DNA of 64,000 nt from Linnemannia elongata (taxonomy: Eukaryota > Mortierellomycota > Mortierellomycetes > Mortierellales > Mortierellaceae), in assembly GCA_036320915.1 (NCBI GenBank), contig JAXBDG010000006.1:744001-808000 (forward strand), written 5' to 3'. Below are positions 1 through 14,272 of the stretch, in pieces. The position numbers and the translations under genes were made by a program. Numbering within the stretch: position 1 is the stretch's first letter; the number at the start of each line of letters is the position of its first letter. The notes beneath the pieces were generated by a model, which saw nothing but the letters and a program-made list of their open reading frames with translations, was not told where the DNA came from and searched no databases.

Positions 1-147
1 ATAGTACTTTAGGCTGAAAGGCAAAGAAGCAACAGTATCTGACAACAAACAATTAACAAAAAAAAAGACAAAAAAAAAATCGGACGTGTGAGCAATTGTC
101 AGTCGGTTCCTTTGCGGTTCCCTCCTCCTCCCCGTCGAACAATGCAC

Positions 148-187
<40 letters not shown>

Positions 188-3100
188 AAAACAAAACAAA
201 AAAAACCAGAGACCCACATCGGCACCGGTGACATGCCATTGGTTAACGGGGGGACAATCAACCAAATGCAAGTAGCAGTTTGAGATAAAGACGTTCTCAA
301 TAGAACGATTAAATAAAAGTACAAAGGCGAGAGACAGAGTGAGAGAGACAGAGTGAGAGAGACGGAGAGAGAGAAAGTATCCCAGGGAGAAGGCAAACAC
401 AGCAGCACGGATTATCCAGTCGTCCATCAAATCAAAAGAAGGAAGGAAAAAAATAACCAACGGGAAGGGAACGACAAATGGAAACAACAAAGGCATGAAG
501 GTGTACAATCGGGAGATACATCATCACGATCATCCTACCAACCAAGAACAACAACAAAACCCAAACGGACCATGACCGTCACTTCTCCTCATCCTCTTAT
601 CTGGATGAACCTTTGCATTTTACTTTCTTCTCGCAGGGTTGCTTCAACCCACTATCGCAAAGCTGAACCAACAAACAAAACGCCCACTTTGTTTTCATAA
701 TTGCACGCCAATATCCCAGCAAGAACAGGAACGAGAAAAACAACAATAAACACCATAACTAATAATTGCACCGAGAATGGGTGAGGATAGTTATGAGGAA
801 GCATTGGCCTGAAAGTAGAACCCAAGATGAAGAAAATGAGCATCAGGTGAAAGTGGCCCCTATTCTTTCTTTGACACGTCTCTCTTTCTCCTCACTTCAA
901 ATTCCTCCTCCTCTTGTGTATCCTCTCTCTCTGACGCCTCCTCCGTACCCACATTTTTTTTTTTTTTTGGGCACATCGAAATAATAACAACAAATAACAA
1001 GCAACCAACAGACAATCGAGCAAATAAGAAAACAACAACAGTAACAAAACGGCAACTAGGAAGGAGAGGAGGGGAATAAAAGAGAGGGAGAGTGTATTCC
1101 TGAGAAGTTGAGAGCCTGTTTATCTTTTCGAAATTGACGGCCTCTCACCATCCTTCGTCCACCATAAACAACAGCAATCAACAACAAAAACAACAGCAAC
1201 GGCTGCATGAATATCAACAAAACACTCAACATCTGCACATCATGGAAGAAGGATGTGCAGATGAAATGAGACTAGCACCATCTCTCGCATTCCTACCATC
1301 ACGAAGTCCTGCGAAAAATGGTAGTGTATTGTATGTAGCATGTTCATTTTGTAGAGTCTCCTCATTTACCGCGCCTCCACTATCTTTCGTCACCTTTCTC
1401 AATCACTCTTTTTACGCTTGTAGCCATTTCCAATCAATCATTCTGAGTTCTCTTTCTTGTTTACCTTCTCGCTGGTGAAGGAGGCATATATTGTTCGACT
1501 AAAAAGCTCTTTGCTCTCTCTCGGTCTTTGTTTAAATGTCGGCTTTTTTTTCCTTCTTGCATGCTATAAAACCTTCTTTTCCCTTTCCCAACCATAATTT
1601 GTTGACAGCACGTTGACAATAACAACAAACATATCAAGTTCCCAACCTTGAATATGTTTTTTAACATTTTTTTTGTACATCTCCGATATCCTACTGTATA
1701 TGTTAATGGGGGGGGGGGGGGTCCTCTGCCGCGTAGGTAGCGTGCAACGCCAGGGCGCTACACAAGTGAGACGGTGAGAAGAAAAAAAAGGCAAACCTAC
1801 AATCGAACAGAAACTGGTTGAACCAAATAAAAAGAAAGTGAAAAATGAACTCACTCACCCTTACCCCAATAAAAAAGAAAAAACAACAACAAGAAGGGCG
1901 ATTGGACTTAGAAAGTAAAATCGAAGGACTCCGTCAAGAGTAGATAACAGTCCAAGGAGGGAGCAGTATCGACTTCTGCTAATTTTTTTTTTACTTTTGT
2001 TGGTCAAAGAATGGAAGACTGTTCTTTTCTTTGCATGCGAGAGGGAAGAGCCCAATGTTATTGCCTTGCATGTCCAAGAACTGACGAGATGCAAGGTCAG
2101 GTCATGCCATGTCGTTGCACCGCAGGTTCCCTTCCCTCCATTTCCCTTGCCCTCACTCGCCACGAACATTACATCGCCTCATCACTCAGCCGATTATCAC
2201 CTTTCCTCACCTTGCCTGGCCTCTTGGTACACAAGAGAGTATGGCGGTTCCTGCACCATGATATATTCTTCTTCGGGACGCGGCTGCGACGACCGCCAAC
2301 CAATCCAAAGATTCGCCATGTTCCCTCTACGATCTTTTCATTCTACAGGTCATGCTCCTGCTGGACGCTCTGGTACCACCACAAGGGTACTATGGAGGAA
2401 ATGGCGTCCATGCGCCTGTTTGTTTTTGCTCACAAAGAAACCATTGTACCCTTTGACTCCATTTTCATACATACACGCGTATCTACAGCCCTGTTTTCGA
2501 TACCCTGCTCATGATAGAAACAATGAATGACCTACTAGGACAATATCGCGTCATTCCGGGCTGTAGTGCCGGACGGAAGTCAAAGACGATTAGGAAGAGA
2601 ACCATATGACGCGTTATTTATTTTTACGTTTTCTAGAAAGTAAGGGGAATAGACCTTTGTAGTGTCGTTTAAGAAACCATGTTATTTTCAGTTGAGGTAG
2701 AGTACTGTGGAAGCGGGTGGAGGTAGAGTTGGCGTGGAACGGAGGATTTGTCTTTCTCTGTTCTTCGCTGTGCACACACCACGCATGAAACAGCCACCAA
2801 CAGCCATCGTCACTACTCCCATAAGCTCGAGAGCTGCACGGAGGCATTAATTTGCAGTTGCCTAGTGTGTGGAAATGACCCCTTCTTCAATATTGCAAAC
2901 AAGGCGGGAATCCGTGGCACAAGTGTCATAGGTGAGGCTTAATTATCCTGCTACTTGTCAGAGAATACCTAAGCCGCGTTCTCTGTTGTGAGAGGGCAGA
3001 GGCGCAATCTGCGATTCGATTACTGAAAATTGAGGCAAGGACACCAGCTTGTTGCGAAAAATTGAGCAGTCCTTTCCAACGAAATGCAATATATTTTTTC

Positions 3101-3211
3101 CTTCATTCTTGACTCCACTTTATCCGTCATTGCCTTATTCATTAAAAACAACACAAGGCAAGGAAAACAACTCTTTTATCGACAATCTCTTCCAAACACC
3201 TCTTCACAAAG
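1..3211. other. Intergenic, low complexity, no supported gene
   Basis: No reading frame here has recognisable family features. The stretch holds an A37 homopolymer (about 150-186), GA-rich repeats (about 330-380), a short T tract near 955 and a G14 run (about 1708-1721). Overlapping open frames around 2.0-2.5 kb have no domain, no consistent codon preference and no splice logic, so I do not call them. The last few hundred bases should hold the promoter and leader of the DUF1769 gene. Confidence 0.6.
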
Positions 3212-4729
3212 ATGGCGCTGACAATCAGAGTCGGGCCAAGTCGACAGCAGGAGTCGCTCAAATCATGCTCCATCAACAGGGACTCTGAACCTGTCTACAT
3301 CTCCTCTGAACACTTTGAGGGTCTTATCACCGTCCGGATTCAACACCACCATCCTACTACTTCGTCTTCTTCGTCACCGATAAACAAAAGTGCCTCCACC
3401 TGTGCTTACTTTGAAAACCACAGCAGAGTCTTTTCTTTGCAATGGCAGGGTATGTTTCCTTTTTACGCTGGTTTTCGATCGTTTTTTTTTCTTGCTATTC
3501 TTCAATAGATCCTACATAGTCGTTGCTTACACTATCCTCTATATATCAACCATTGTTTCTTTCCCCCGATGAATTGATACGGGTGTGTACTTCATCATAT
3601 AGGCAGATTCAAGGCAACGAACCCATGGAGCAAGGACGGACTTTGGGACGCAGACGAGGTCTTGTTTGTGGCCGAGGTTGAGGGCAAGATCCATGTGCCA
3701 ATGGGGACCTCAATCGCTACCGCTTTTGCTCGGACCATTGATCCTTCGTTTATCGCCGACGGGATATGGGATCCTAAAAGGCCTTGGGTCGGGAGTCCTC
3801 TTATCAGTGGGATGAACGTCTTGCGTGTCTGGAAGGCTCCTCTATTGCCTACATCCGATTCGGCACCACCAACAACAGCGACGGCGATAACGATTTCGAG
3901 GGGGACAGGAAGTGGGTCTGGAGATTGCTGCAGCACGGAGAATCAAGATCGAGGGGGAGACGGAAACGAGGAAGGCAGGGAAAATGGAGTTGGTCCCTGG
4001 ATATACCATGGTGTGCACCGACTAGAAGAAGGACATGTGGATCTCTTATCCGAGGCAGGAGCACGACGACAACAACTACAAGGCAGCAGTACAGGCAGCA
4101 CCGCGTCCATGGATTCCATCACCACACCACCCTCAAAAGCAACAGGGCAACAAAAGCTGCAAGGATTGACATCATACCAAAGACGACGGTATTTCACAAA
4201 GACGGAGCATCGACAGGCTGCCGTCCTTGCACCAGATCTGGTGATCGCTGGAGATTTTTTCAACAATTTTACGAATTTTGAGACTAGGCGAGTGAGCATG
4301 GGGATCTCGATCCGGATGGATAGGGTGCTGCAAGATGATCAGCCCCTGTGGTTTGTTTGCAAGTCTCGTCGTCGTCATTTAGAGAAACAAAAACAAGAAT
4401 ACGGGCATGGACAGAGGCAGAGGGGGTGGCCAATTAAGCGCAGGAATAGGAAGGGGAGGAACAAACACGAGGTTGGATCGACCACACTAGCTGGAGGCGG
4501 ACGAAGCGGAAGGAGAGGTGGCGAAGTGGAACAGGAGGGAGAGGAGATGGATATTGTTATTGAGGATTCAGATCCTGATGACGATGTTGGTGTTGATGGT
4601 GGCGAGGGAGATGAGCAGCAGGAGGAGATGGACGACAGATACGACGACAAGGAGGGGGAGGAAGAGGAAGAGATTGTGTTCTTTGTGGTTGAGCTGCGGT
4701 GGGACCAACCCAGCATCATGGTGCTCTAA
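3212..4729 (+). CDS. DUF1769 (UPF0590) family protein
   Basis: Two exons, 3212-3449 and 3603-4729, with a 153-nt GTATGT...TAG intron; about 454 residues. The N-terminal half carries the hallmarks of the fungal DUF1769/UPF0590 family: YFENHSRVFSLQWQGRF across the splice junction, then TSIATAFARTIDPSF and the PWVGSPLISGMN block. Further on the APDLVIAGDFFNNFTNFETR segment and a WFVCKSR motif match the end of that domain. A Ser/Gly-rich stretch and a basic segment follow, and the last roughly 60 residues are strongly acidic (Asp/Glu runs). The molecular function of the family is not known. The start is the first ATG in the exon 1 frame, shortly before the conserved region. Splicing restores frame exactly (phase 1), which supports the model. 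Confidence 0.85.
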
Positions 4730-6206
4730 ATAGAAAGGGGCTAAAAGATGATGAGTAAGAAGAAAAAAAATAAAAAAATAAAATAAAGAGCCACGCGGCG
4801 GTTGTGCTTTTATTATCTAATAGCATCGCTAACATCGCAACACTGGAAACTAATAAAGAAGGAAAATAGAGATCAAGCTGAACTTGCGCTATGCTGGTGT
4901 GGTGTGATTGATAGTAAAAGACACCATCTATCGCTTTTTTCTTTTGTTGTGTGATACGAGGAGAGGATAATTTCATGCAACGAATGTTTTTAGGGGCTGT
5001 CTATTTTTTTTTTGTTTCCTTTTGCTTTGTTGGCGGGAAGGCAGAGAGTTGGATGCGGTTATGAAGGGAAGGAAATGAGGGACGGGATATGAAATACACT
5101 TCAAAGAAGGTGCGAGTGAGCGATGAAGAAAAAGGTGGGTAAGGTTGGGTAAAGCCGCGCGTGGCGTGAATAATCGACAGAAAGGCGGCGTCCTTCTTGT
5201 CTCTCTCTCTCTCTTCTCACCCTCTCTGTTGCGCTTTACCTTTGACTCTTTACTTTATTTGTTTTCCCGCCCTGTTGGCCCATCTGCCTTTGGTCCAAAA
5301 GAACGGACCAAAGAGGGATGAAAAAGGGTCATCCGTCCGACCATAACAAAAATAAAAGCGTTATCCGATCCCCCACTTCATCCAATCCCTCCTTTGTGCA
5401 CCCAAAACCAAGACCAACAGCCACGAGGGAAGAGATGAGACGGCAAAGCAAAGAAAGTAAGGAAAAGAAAAATAACAAAAGGGCCAAGGAAGGAAATCAA
5501 AGACAGCGGCACCTACCACCAACAAAAAAAAAAAAAAAGGCAAAAAGGGTCGAAGGTCAACAGGTCAAAGACAATTGGTTCGATTCGAAGACCACAAGAT
5601 GAAAAGGAGGGGTGGGTGGGTAATGTTCTGTTATTTTTCCTCTGTTTTCCTTGTTGATGGCCGTTTCCTTTTTTCCCCTTTGTCATTTCATGGATTGGTC
5701 TGGGCAATAATATGGCGTTAAATGGTCAGTAAGAGTATTGGAGATATCAACAAAGTGATCGCAGCAAAGCAGCAGGGCAACAGTTCATTTTAAATAAGAG
5801 TCAATCAGTTATTAAGAAAACATGGCGAGTGGAGTGGCAACAACAAGGGTGGGGCCATTTACTTTATGTACGATGTCGTGGTGGAGCTTACTTGGATCGT
5901 GCGGGTCTTGAATGATGAAAGAGAGCAGCGGCAGCTAAAGAGAGAAGTCAAAAGAAAGGTAAGGGATGGGGGGGAGGAGGAGGGGGGGGGGGGGGGGAGG
6001 ATAGAGGGAGAGAGGGAAAGAGGGGAGAGAAGGAGTCAAGGAGAGATGCGCCTGTCCTGCCCTGTCGTCACCCCTTCCTTCCCTTCCCTTCCCTTCCCTT
6101 CTCCTCTCGTTGCAGCTCTTGCTCTGTCCGTCTGCGGTACAGTGGCTGTCCTCTCTCACTCTCTCTCTCGGTCTATCTTCGCTCTCTTTGGCTCTGTGTC
6201 ATCATC

Positions 6207-6247
<41 letters not shown>

Positions 6248-6530
6248 CTTTCGTTCATCATCACGTTGTCTCTTTTTATCTTTTCTTTTCTTTTCTTTTC
6301 TTTCTGTTTCCATCATCTCTTCGTCGATCTGATCATTCACCTATTCCTTATACATACTCTCGTTCTCTCTCTCACTCTCTCACTCTCTCACTCTCTCGCC
6401 TTCTTACTTACATCCACACTCACTCTCACCCTCACTTCGCCCATTCTCTACCTTCTCTCTCTCTCTTCCATACACATACACATACACATACACACTCCCT
6501 CCTTCCTTCTAACACTCTTATCAATCAACC
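4730..6530. other. Intergenic and ras upstream region; homopolymers and microsatellites
   Basis: No gene is supported. A/T-rich DNA with AATAAA-like motifs follows the DUF1769 stop (about 4768-4790). Nearer ras lie a G16 run (5982-5997), (CCCTT)-type repeats near 6080, a T34 run (about 6214-6247), CT-rich repeats (6360-6470) and an (ACATAC)n microsatellite (about 6470-6495). The pyrimidine-rich stretch right before 6531 looks like a fungal promoter/leader with a CT tract. Confidence 0.6.
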
Positions 6531-8973
<2,443 letters not shown>

Positions 8974-11626
8974 ATCTGCAACACATTCCTCTGCCTCTCG
9001 ATCGGTTTGTTCTGTTCCCGACGTTATTTATCCCCTCACTCCTCACCCCTCATCCTTCCTTACTTCCCTTGTCAACTTGTTACTATTTTCGCGTCTTTTT
9101 TCTTTCCTTAAATGCCCCTGTTCTTCTTCACCTTTACAGTAAAGTCCCTTTCCGTGCAAGCAGTTCCCTTCCCCCACTTCTTTTTTCAACTGACCCCATT
9201 CTTGACAAGGCATACCCTTGGACGTTCAAAAAAAGAAATACTCACAAAAAAAAGAAAACCAGACAACAACCTCTTTCCGATAATAAAAATTCGTAATACC
9301 ATTAGTTATCATTTATTACTCGGCTTGTCCTTTCAGCTTCTTTTCTTGATTTCTGCAAGACGTAGCAACCTTCTCCTTCCCGTGGAAATATGACTTTTTC
9401 TGCAGTCACCCAAAATGGAAATGGATGGACCCAGTGGCCTAGCCCCACTAGCTCAGTTGGTTCCACCACGTTGCTCTTTTTCAAACAGGGGAAGCCATCC
9501 AGAGAGGGTGATGGACGTCGCTCGTTTGTTTGCGTCTGTGAGTTGTGTGGTTGTTGCTCATATCGCTTTTGCTTCTTGATCTTACACGGACCACCCACCC
9601 ACCAACTCGCCGACCAGTTCATGCAACCCACCGGGTTGCTCTCTGCCCTTCCATCCATCCATCAGCCTTTGCAGCTCAGATCTGTTGTGTGCTGTGTTTT
9701 TATTTATAGTGAATGAGAAGATTTGCCGATACGATACGATACGATAAAAAGTCAACACAGAAAGATAGCACAGAAAATGAAGCACAAAAAAAAAAAAAAA
9801 AAAAAAGTGCTGCAGGGTGAATGAGCGCAAAATAAAAAAAAAAAAAAAAAAAAAAAAAAAAGACAGAGTGCGGGGGCAAAAAAAAATAAATAAATAAAAA
9901 GTCTGGCTCTCTCCGAGACGAGGAGAAGAAGCAATGCGAAATATAAGGATGAAAGGAAGGGGGTTTAGAAGTGAAAAAGAGATGCAAGGGATGCTATATT
10001 GAGAGACTCCGTTTTCCGTTTGATATTTTACTTTGATTTAGTTTCGCACTTTTTTTATCTTTTTGTTTTTGGTCGTGTGGTGCATATACGATATAAGGCC
10101 TAACCTCTCGTTTTTGATGCTTCGCTGATTTTTTTAGCTTGTAAAAAAGTGTGGCGTGTGTTGACCTTCAGCGTCAGAGTGGGCAGCCTGAAGAAGACGC
10201 GAGACGCGAAATGTAAATAAGCTCGCTCAAGGATTAGACTTCCCATGGCTGGCTGGGGCTTACTATGACTTTTGAGCTTGTTTTTTTGGGTGATTAACAT
10301 GAAATGCTGGCGTGCCTGATTCATGGCGGCGAGCGATTCTTCAGACTTTACCTCATATGCTGTCAGAACAAATAAAAAACAGGCATTGGTATTCCTATAG
10401 TATTGGCTCATCTTCCCTAGGACTGAGAGGGAGCTGTTGTGAAGCATGGAGTCAAATTATCGATCGGTACCTTTTTTTTGCCTCTTTGTCTGTCTGCTCC
10501 CTGATCATCGTTATCCTTTGAGATTCTCTTGTACTTTGCGTGCGACTTCTGATCGACACTTTCTGTCGTAGTACTAGCATGCGACCCTGGGCTAACCTCA
10601 AAGTCCACTAACCAGAACTAACGAAAAGAAGGCCCGATCCTCTTTCTGTTCAATCGTTTGTTCTGTTTGTAAGCTAGTTGCAGCGGAACTGGCTATGATG
10701 AGAGGACTGGGAAGCGTGTCCAGAACTGAACCCAAAAGAATGAGAGAAAAGAAGAAGAGAGATTCCTCATTCGCAATTCCTCTCGTTCGTTTTTTGTTCA
10801 TGCTCATTCCAATTGTCCCTGATGTTCCGACTCTTGCTCGTTAAAAAAAAACTCCATTTGTACGTCCTTACGGGTCTAGTTATTGATACTCTTTCTTCCT
10901 GTTACCTATGGGTTTGTTGCGTGGTCGTGCTGTGTACAGGTGGGTGTGGGCAACAGGGTTGACCATTACATGCGTCTGCTACACCTTGTACCGTTCAATT
11001 GAAAAATATTGGCTTTAGCTGAGTGTGAGTGACGGAGTGCATTGACCTCCTTATTTTTTTATTTCGAGTCCATGAGCCATTCTAACGACCTTGGGTATGA
11101 CAGTACGTCAACTACAAAGTGAAGGAATGAGTATGTGAATGAAGAAGAGATGTCCTCATTGAGGCCGATCTGATTCCAGTTGCAGCCAAACGAATGAGAA
11201 GAGAAAAGAAGAAAAGGTCCTTCCTTCGACTGAGACTGATTCAGTTGTGAATAGTGAGATGGCGTCCGGATTCAGACGTTTTTTTTTTTTTCTTCTCCTT
11301 TCCGTACGAGTATGAGTATGCTACGTGCTTGTGCTACGCCCATGAGTTCTCCTTAGTTTTCTCCTTTATGGTCGCTCAAGTCGCAGTTAGCAACCTTCTC
11401 ATCGGTTGCTTGTCGTTTTCTCTCTTCCTTTCTGTTTCTCATCCCTTCTCTCTTCTCTCTTCTCTCTTCTCTCTTCTCCCTTCCCTCCTCTTCTCCTCTT
11501 TTCCTATTTTGCACACTTCCCTCCACCCTCTCCTCCTCCAGCCTTGTCCATCTGTTCATTTTTCTTATCTTCTTACTCTCGCTGTCTTTCTTTCCTTCCT
11601 TCATTTCCTTAACGCCCATCCTCTCA

Positions 11627-11658
<32 letters not shown>

Positions 11659-12104
11659 CTTCACGTCCCTTCCTCTCCTTCTATATATCAACAACGGGAC
11701 CACAACCTTTCTTTACATGTATGCACAGCTTTGTCTTTCAAATTCTTTTTGCTGGTGGCCGTTAATTAAGTCGAACCACGCTGAGCCCAATTACATCCAT
11801 CCTTCTGCTTACACTCTACACTCTGGCCTTTTCACTCGCCCACCTCTTTTTCATTTTGTCCTACCCAGCCCTCTGCCTCTCCCAACACGGACCCTCTTTT
11901 TTTCCCTTATCCATACAAACGCGACACACGACTCTAACCACCCCTACCTTCCTTACCTTCACTCTTCCACCAATTGTAATGACCTTGGAAAAACCCTAGT
12001 AGAATAAGACCTCAACCCCACTTGTATTACCAGAGGAAGCAGCACCAACCGCCAAAAAAAAAATAATAACCGCCAAAAAAAAAATAATAACCGACTAAAA
12101 AAAG
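8974..12104. other. Intergenic, low complexity, no supported gene
   Basis: About 3.1 kb between ras and CHS7 without a defensible coding region. It contains the ras 3' UTR, a GATAC repeat (about 9726-9745), A-runs (9786-9806 and about 9835-9860), a pyrimidine-rich block (about 11410-11700) and a CHS7-proximal leader with a duplicated A-rich unit. Several open frames of 60-170 codons are Ser/Phe/Leu-rich translations of CT tracts and lack family features. Confidence 0.6.
12049..12090 (+). repeat. Tandem duplication in the CHS7 leader
   Basis: Two nearly identical 21-nt units of the form ACCGCC-A(9-10)-TAATA lie end to end just before the CHS7 start codon at 12105, followed by a partial third ACCG. 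They fall in the presumed 5' leader and put several A-tracts next to the initiation codon. Confidence 0.75.
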
Positions 12105-14006
12105 ATGTCGACAGCTCCGGATCTCAAGTTTGCATTCGGCAACTTCAACTACATATGCTCAACAGTCTCGTTGACGCTGTGCCCGCTGGTCGGGGACGCA
12201 GACGGCATCGAACCTATCTGCTACTCCCGTAACGTGCGGCTCGTCGATACCCTCATATTTCAGCCCTGTAAGTCTCCAGTCTTCTTTGGTCTGAAATATA
12301 ATTGTTGTTAAACAAACAGGTTGCCCGCTCCCTTTGACCTTGGATACTCATATATCCAACCTCTTTCTCATTTTCTGTGCAATGATGATGATGTGAATAA
12401 TGATGAATGTGTTGGTTGTAGCAACATTGATTGTGCATTTTATCGCCCTGATCATGACGGCCATCATGATCTATCATATCCGGTCCAAGTACACCGCCGT
12501 CGGTAAGTAGCCTCGATAAGCACCAACAACAGCAAAACAACAAAAAAAAATTACAGCCGAAAATCAGCATTCAAGGATGGATCTCTTTCTTTCCTTTGTC
12601 TTCAGTCGGTTTTCAAATTGAGTATTATTGTCATTGAAAAACACCTTTCCCCCTTACTCTCAGCTAACAGTAATGTGATCGTCTTCAATTAATATCTTAG
12701 GCCGGAAGGAGATTATCATGTTCTTTTATCTGTACATGTTGGTGACCCTCATGGACCTCCTCCTCATCTCTGGCATCATCCCTACCTCTAGCGAACTTTA
12801 CCCTGTAAGTCTACATCTATTTCTATTGTGGTTATTCCTTCCTTAATTGTGTTCACCTGCTTAGTCCTATTCTCGTGAGCAGGATGTTTTTTTCGTGTCT
12901 TCGAGATATGAAAGGGGGGGGGGGGAAGGACTTCCTTTGGCGATATTGTATTCAGGAGACACACACACCACTTCAAATGAAGACGAGGAAGGAGGAAGTG
13001 AGAAAAGGGGGTTAGACAAACCGGGACAGGCAGGCGACAAATATAAGAAAACAGGATTATGCGCTATATGCCCCACTCAATTGTATTTTTGGGCGGAGCC
13101 ACATTTTTCTCATTTCAAATGGGTTACAACTCAATCTGATCAGTTTTTTGTTGCTAACCTTTCTATGCCTTTTCGCGTTTCCTTACACCATTGTTTTTTT
13201 TCTAGTACTTGACGGGAGCTCATCTTGGACTGATATCGGCGACGTTCTGGTGCCTTCTTCTCAACGGATTTGTCGGTTTCCAGTTTGCCGAAGACGGCAC
13301 CCCATTGTCTCTCTGGGTAGGTTTTCATTTGTGTGTCCTCTTTTGCACACACACACAAAAGAATCGTTATAAACAAAGAGCTAACACCTAGACTCTATAA
13401 CCCTATTACTTGCCGTGGACAATACAATAGTCGATCCGGATCTCGTCATTTGTAGTCTTCCTATCAGTAGCCTTCCTCTCTATCGCAACCTTCCAAAAGA
13501 TTGGCCCCTTCGACCCCCTCCATCCAGTAGCCCTCTGGGTTGTCTTCTTCATCTTCAACGGCGCCGCCCTCTGCATCTACGTCATCCTCCAGATCGTCCT
13601 CGTCGTCAACACCCTCGACGACCGTTGGCCGCTCGGCGACATTGTTTTCGGGATTGGCTTCTTTGCAGTCGGTCAGGTCATCCTTTACGTGTTCTCGTTG
13701 GATATCTGTAATTTCGCAAAACATTATATTGATGGACTTTTCTTTGGGACGATCTCGACACTGTTGAGTGTGATGATGGTTTACAAGTATTGGGATTCGA
13801 TTACCAAGGAGGATTTGGAGTTTTCTGTAGGCTCCAAGCAGAATGTTTGGGAGGTGAAGGAGTTACTTGGGGAGGATGAGATGGCCAATGGGGGCCTGTA
13901 TGGGCATCATCAGGGAGGCCAGGGGTATGGAGGGTTCGGTGGTGGTGGTGCGTCCCCTGCTTCTGGTGCTTATGGGCAGGCACATTTTTATGACGAGCGG
14001 TACTAG
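12105..14006 (+). CDS. CHS7: Chitin synthase export chaperone (Chs7 family)
   Basis: Five exons: 12105-12267, 12422-12502, 12701-12804, 13206-13316, 13431-14006. Chs7 is a polytopic ER membrane protein needed for folding and ER exit of a chitin synthase (Chs3 in yeast). The N-terminal block [17 protein letters not shown] followed by PICYSRN is a family signature. Hydrophobic segments follow: [58 protein letters not shown] with the DGTPLSLW loop, [15 protein letters not shown], and two more in the last exon. The [19 protein letters not shown] segment and [13 protein letters not shown] near the end are also typical. The tail is Gly/His/Tyr-rich. All splice phases close. I took the exon 5 acceptor at 13430 because it yields the expected membrane segment. 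It converges on AIF, with 266 nt between the stops. Confidence 0.93.
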
Positions 14007-14272
14007 TTAGGTTTAGACAGGATTGAGCTAGAAGGAGGAGGTGCTGGTGTTCAAGGAGGATGATATTGGACAAGATTGATGCAAAACCAACACCAAACAC
14101 AAAAAGCACTAATATCTCAAATAAATAATTCACCTAATCCTCACACAAGTAACCTTTTTGATAATGAAATGCAGTAATGTGTATTTTTTCGCGAGCGCGC
14201 CTGTAAAGGGCACCTAGTAGGGTTGTGAAAGTAGAGGAAGAGGGGGAAAAAAAAGAAGGTGATTCTATACTT

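Noticed and set aside
1997..2530. Overlapping plus-strand open frames of about 170 codons
   Set aside because: Two frames are open over the same bases, neither has a domain, and amino-acid use looks like noncoding sequence.
5560..5600. TTCGATTC motif resembling a tRNA T-loop
   Set aside because: No matching acceptor, D or anticodon stems can be folded around it.
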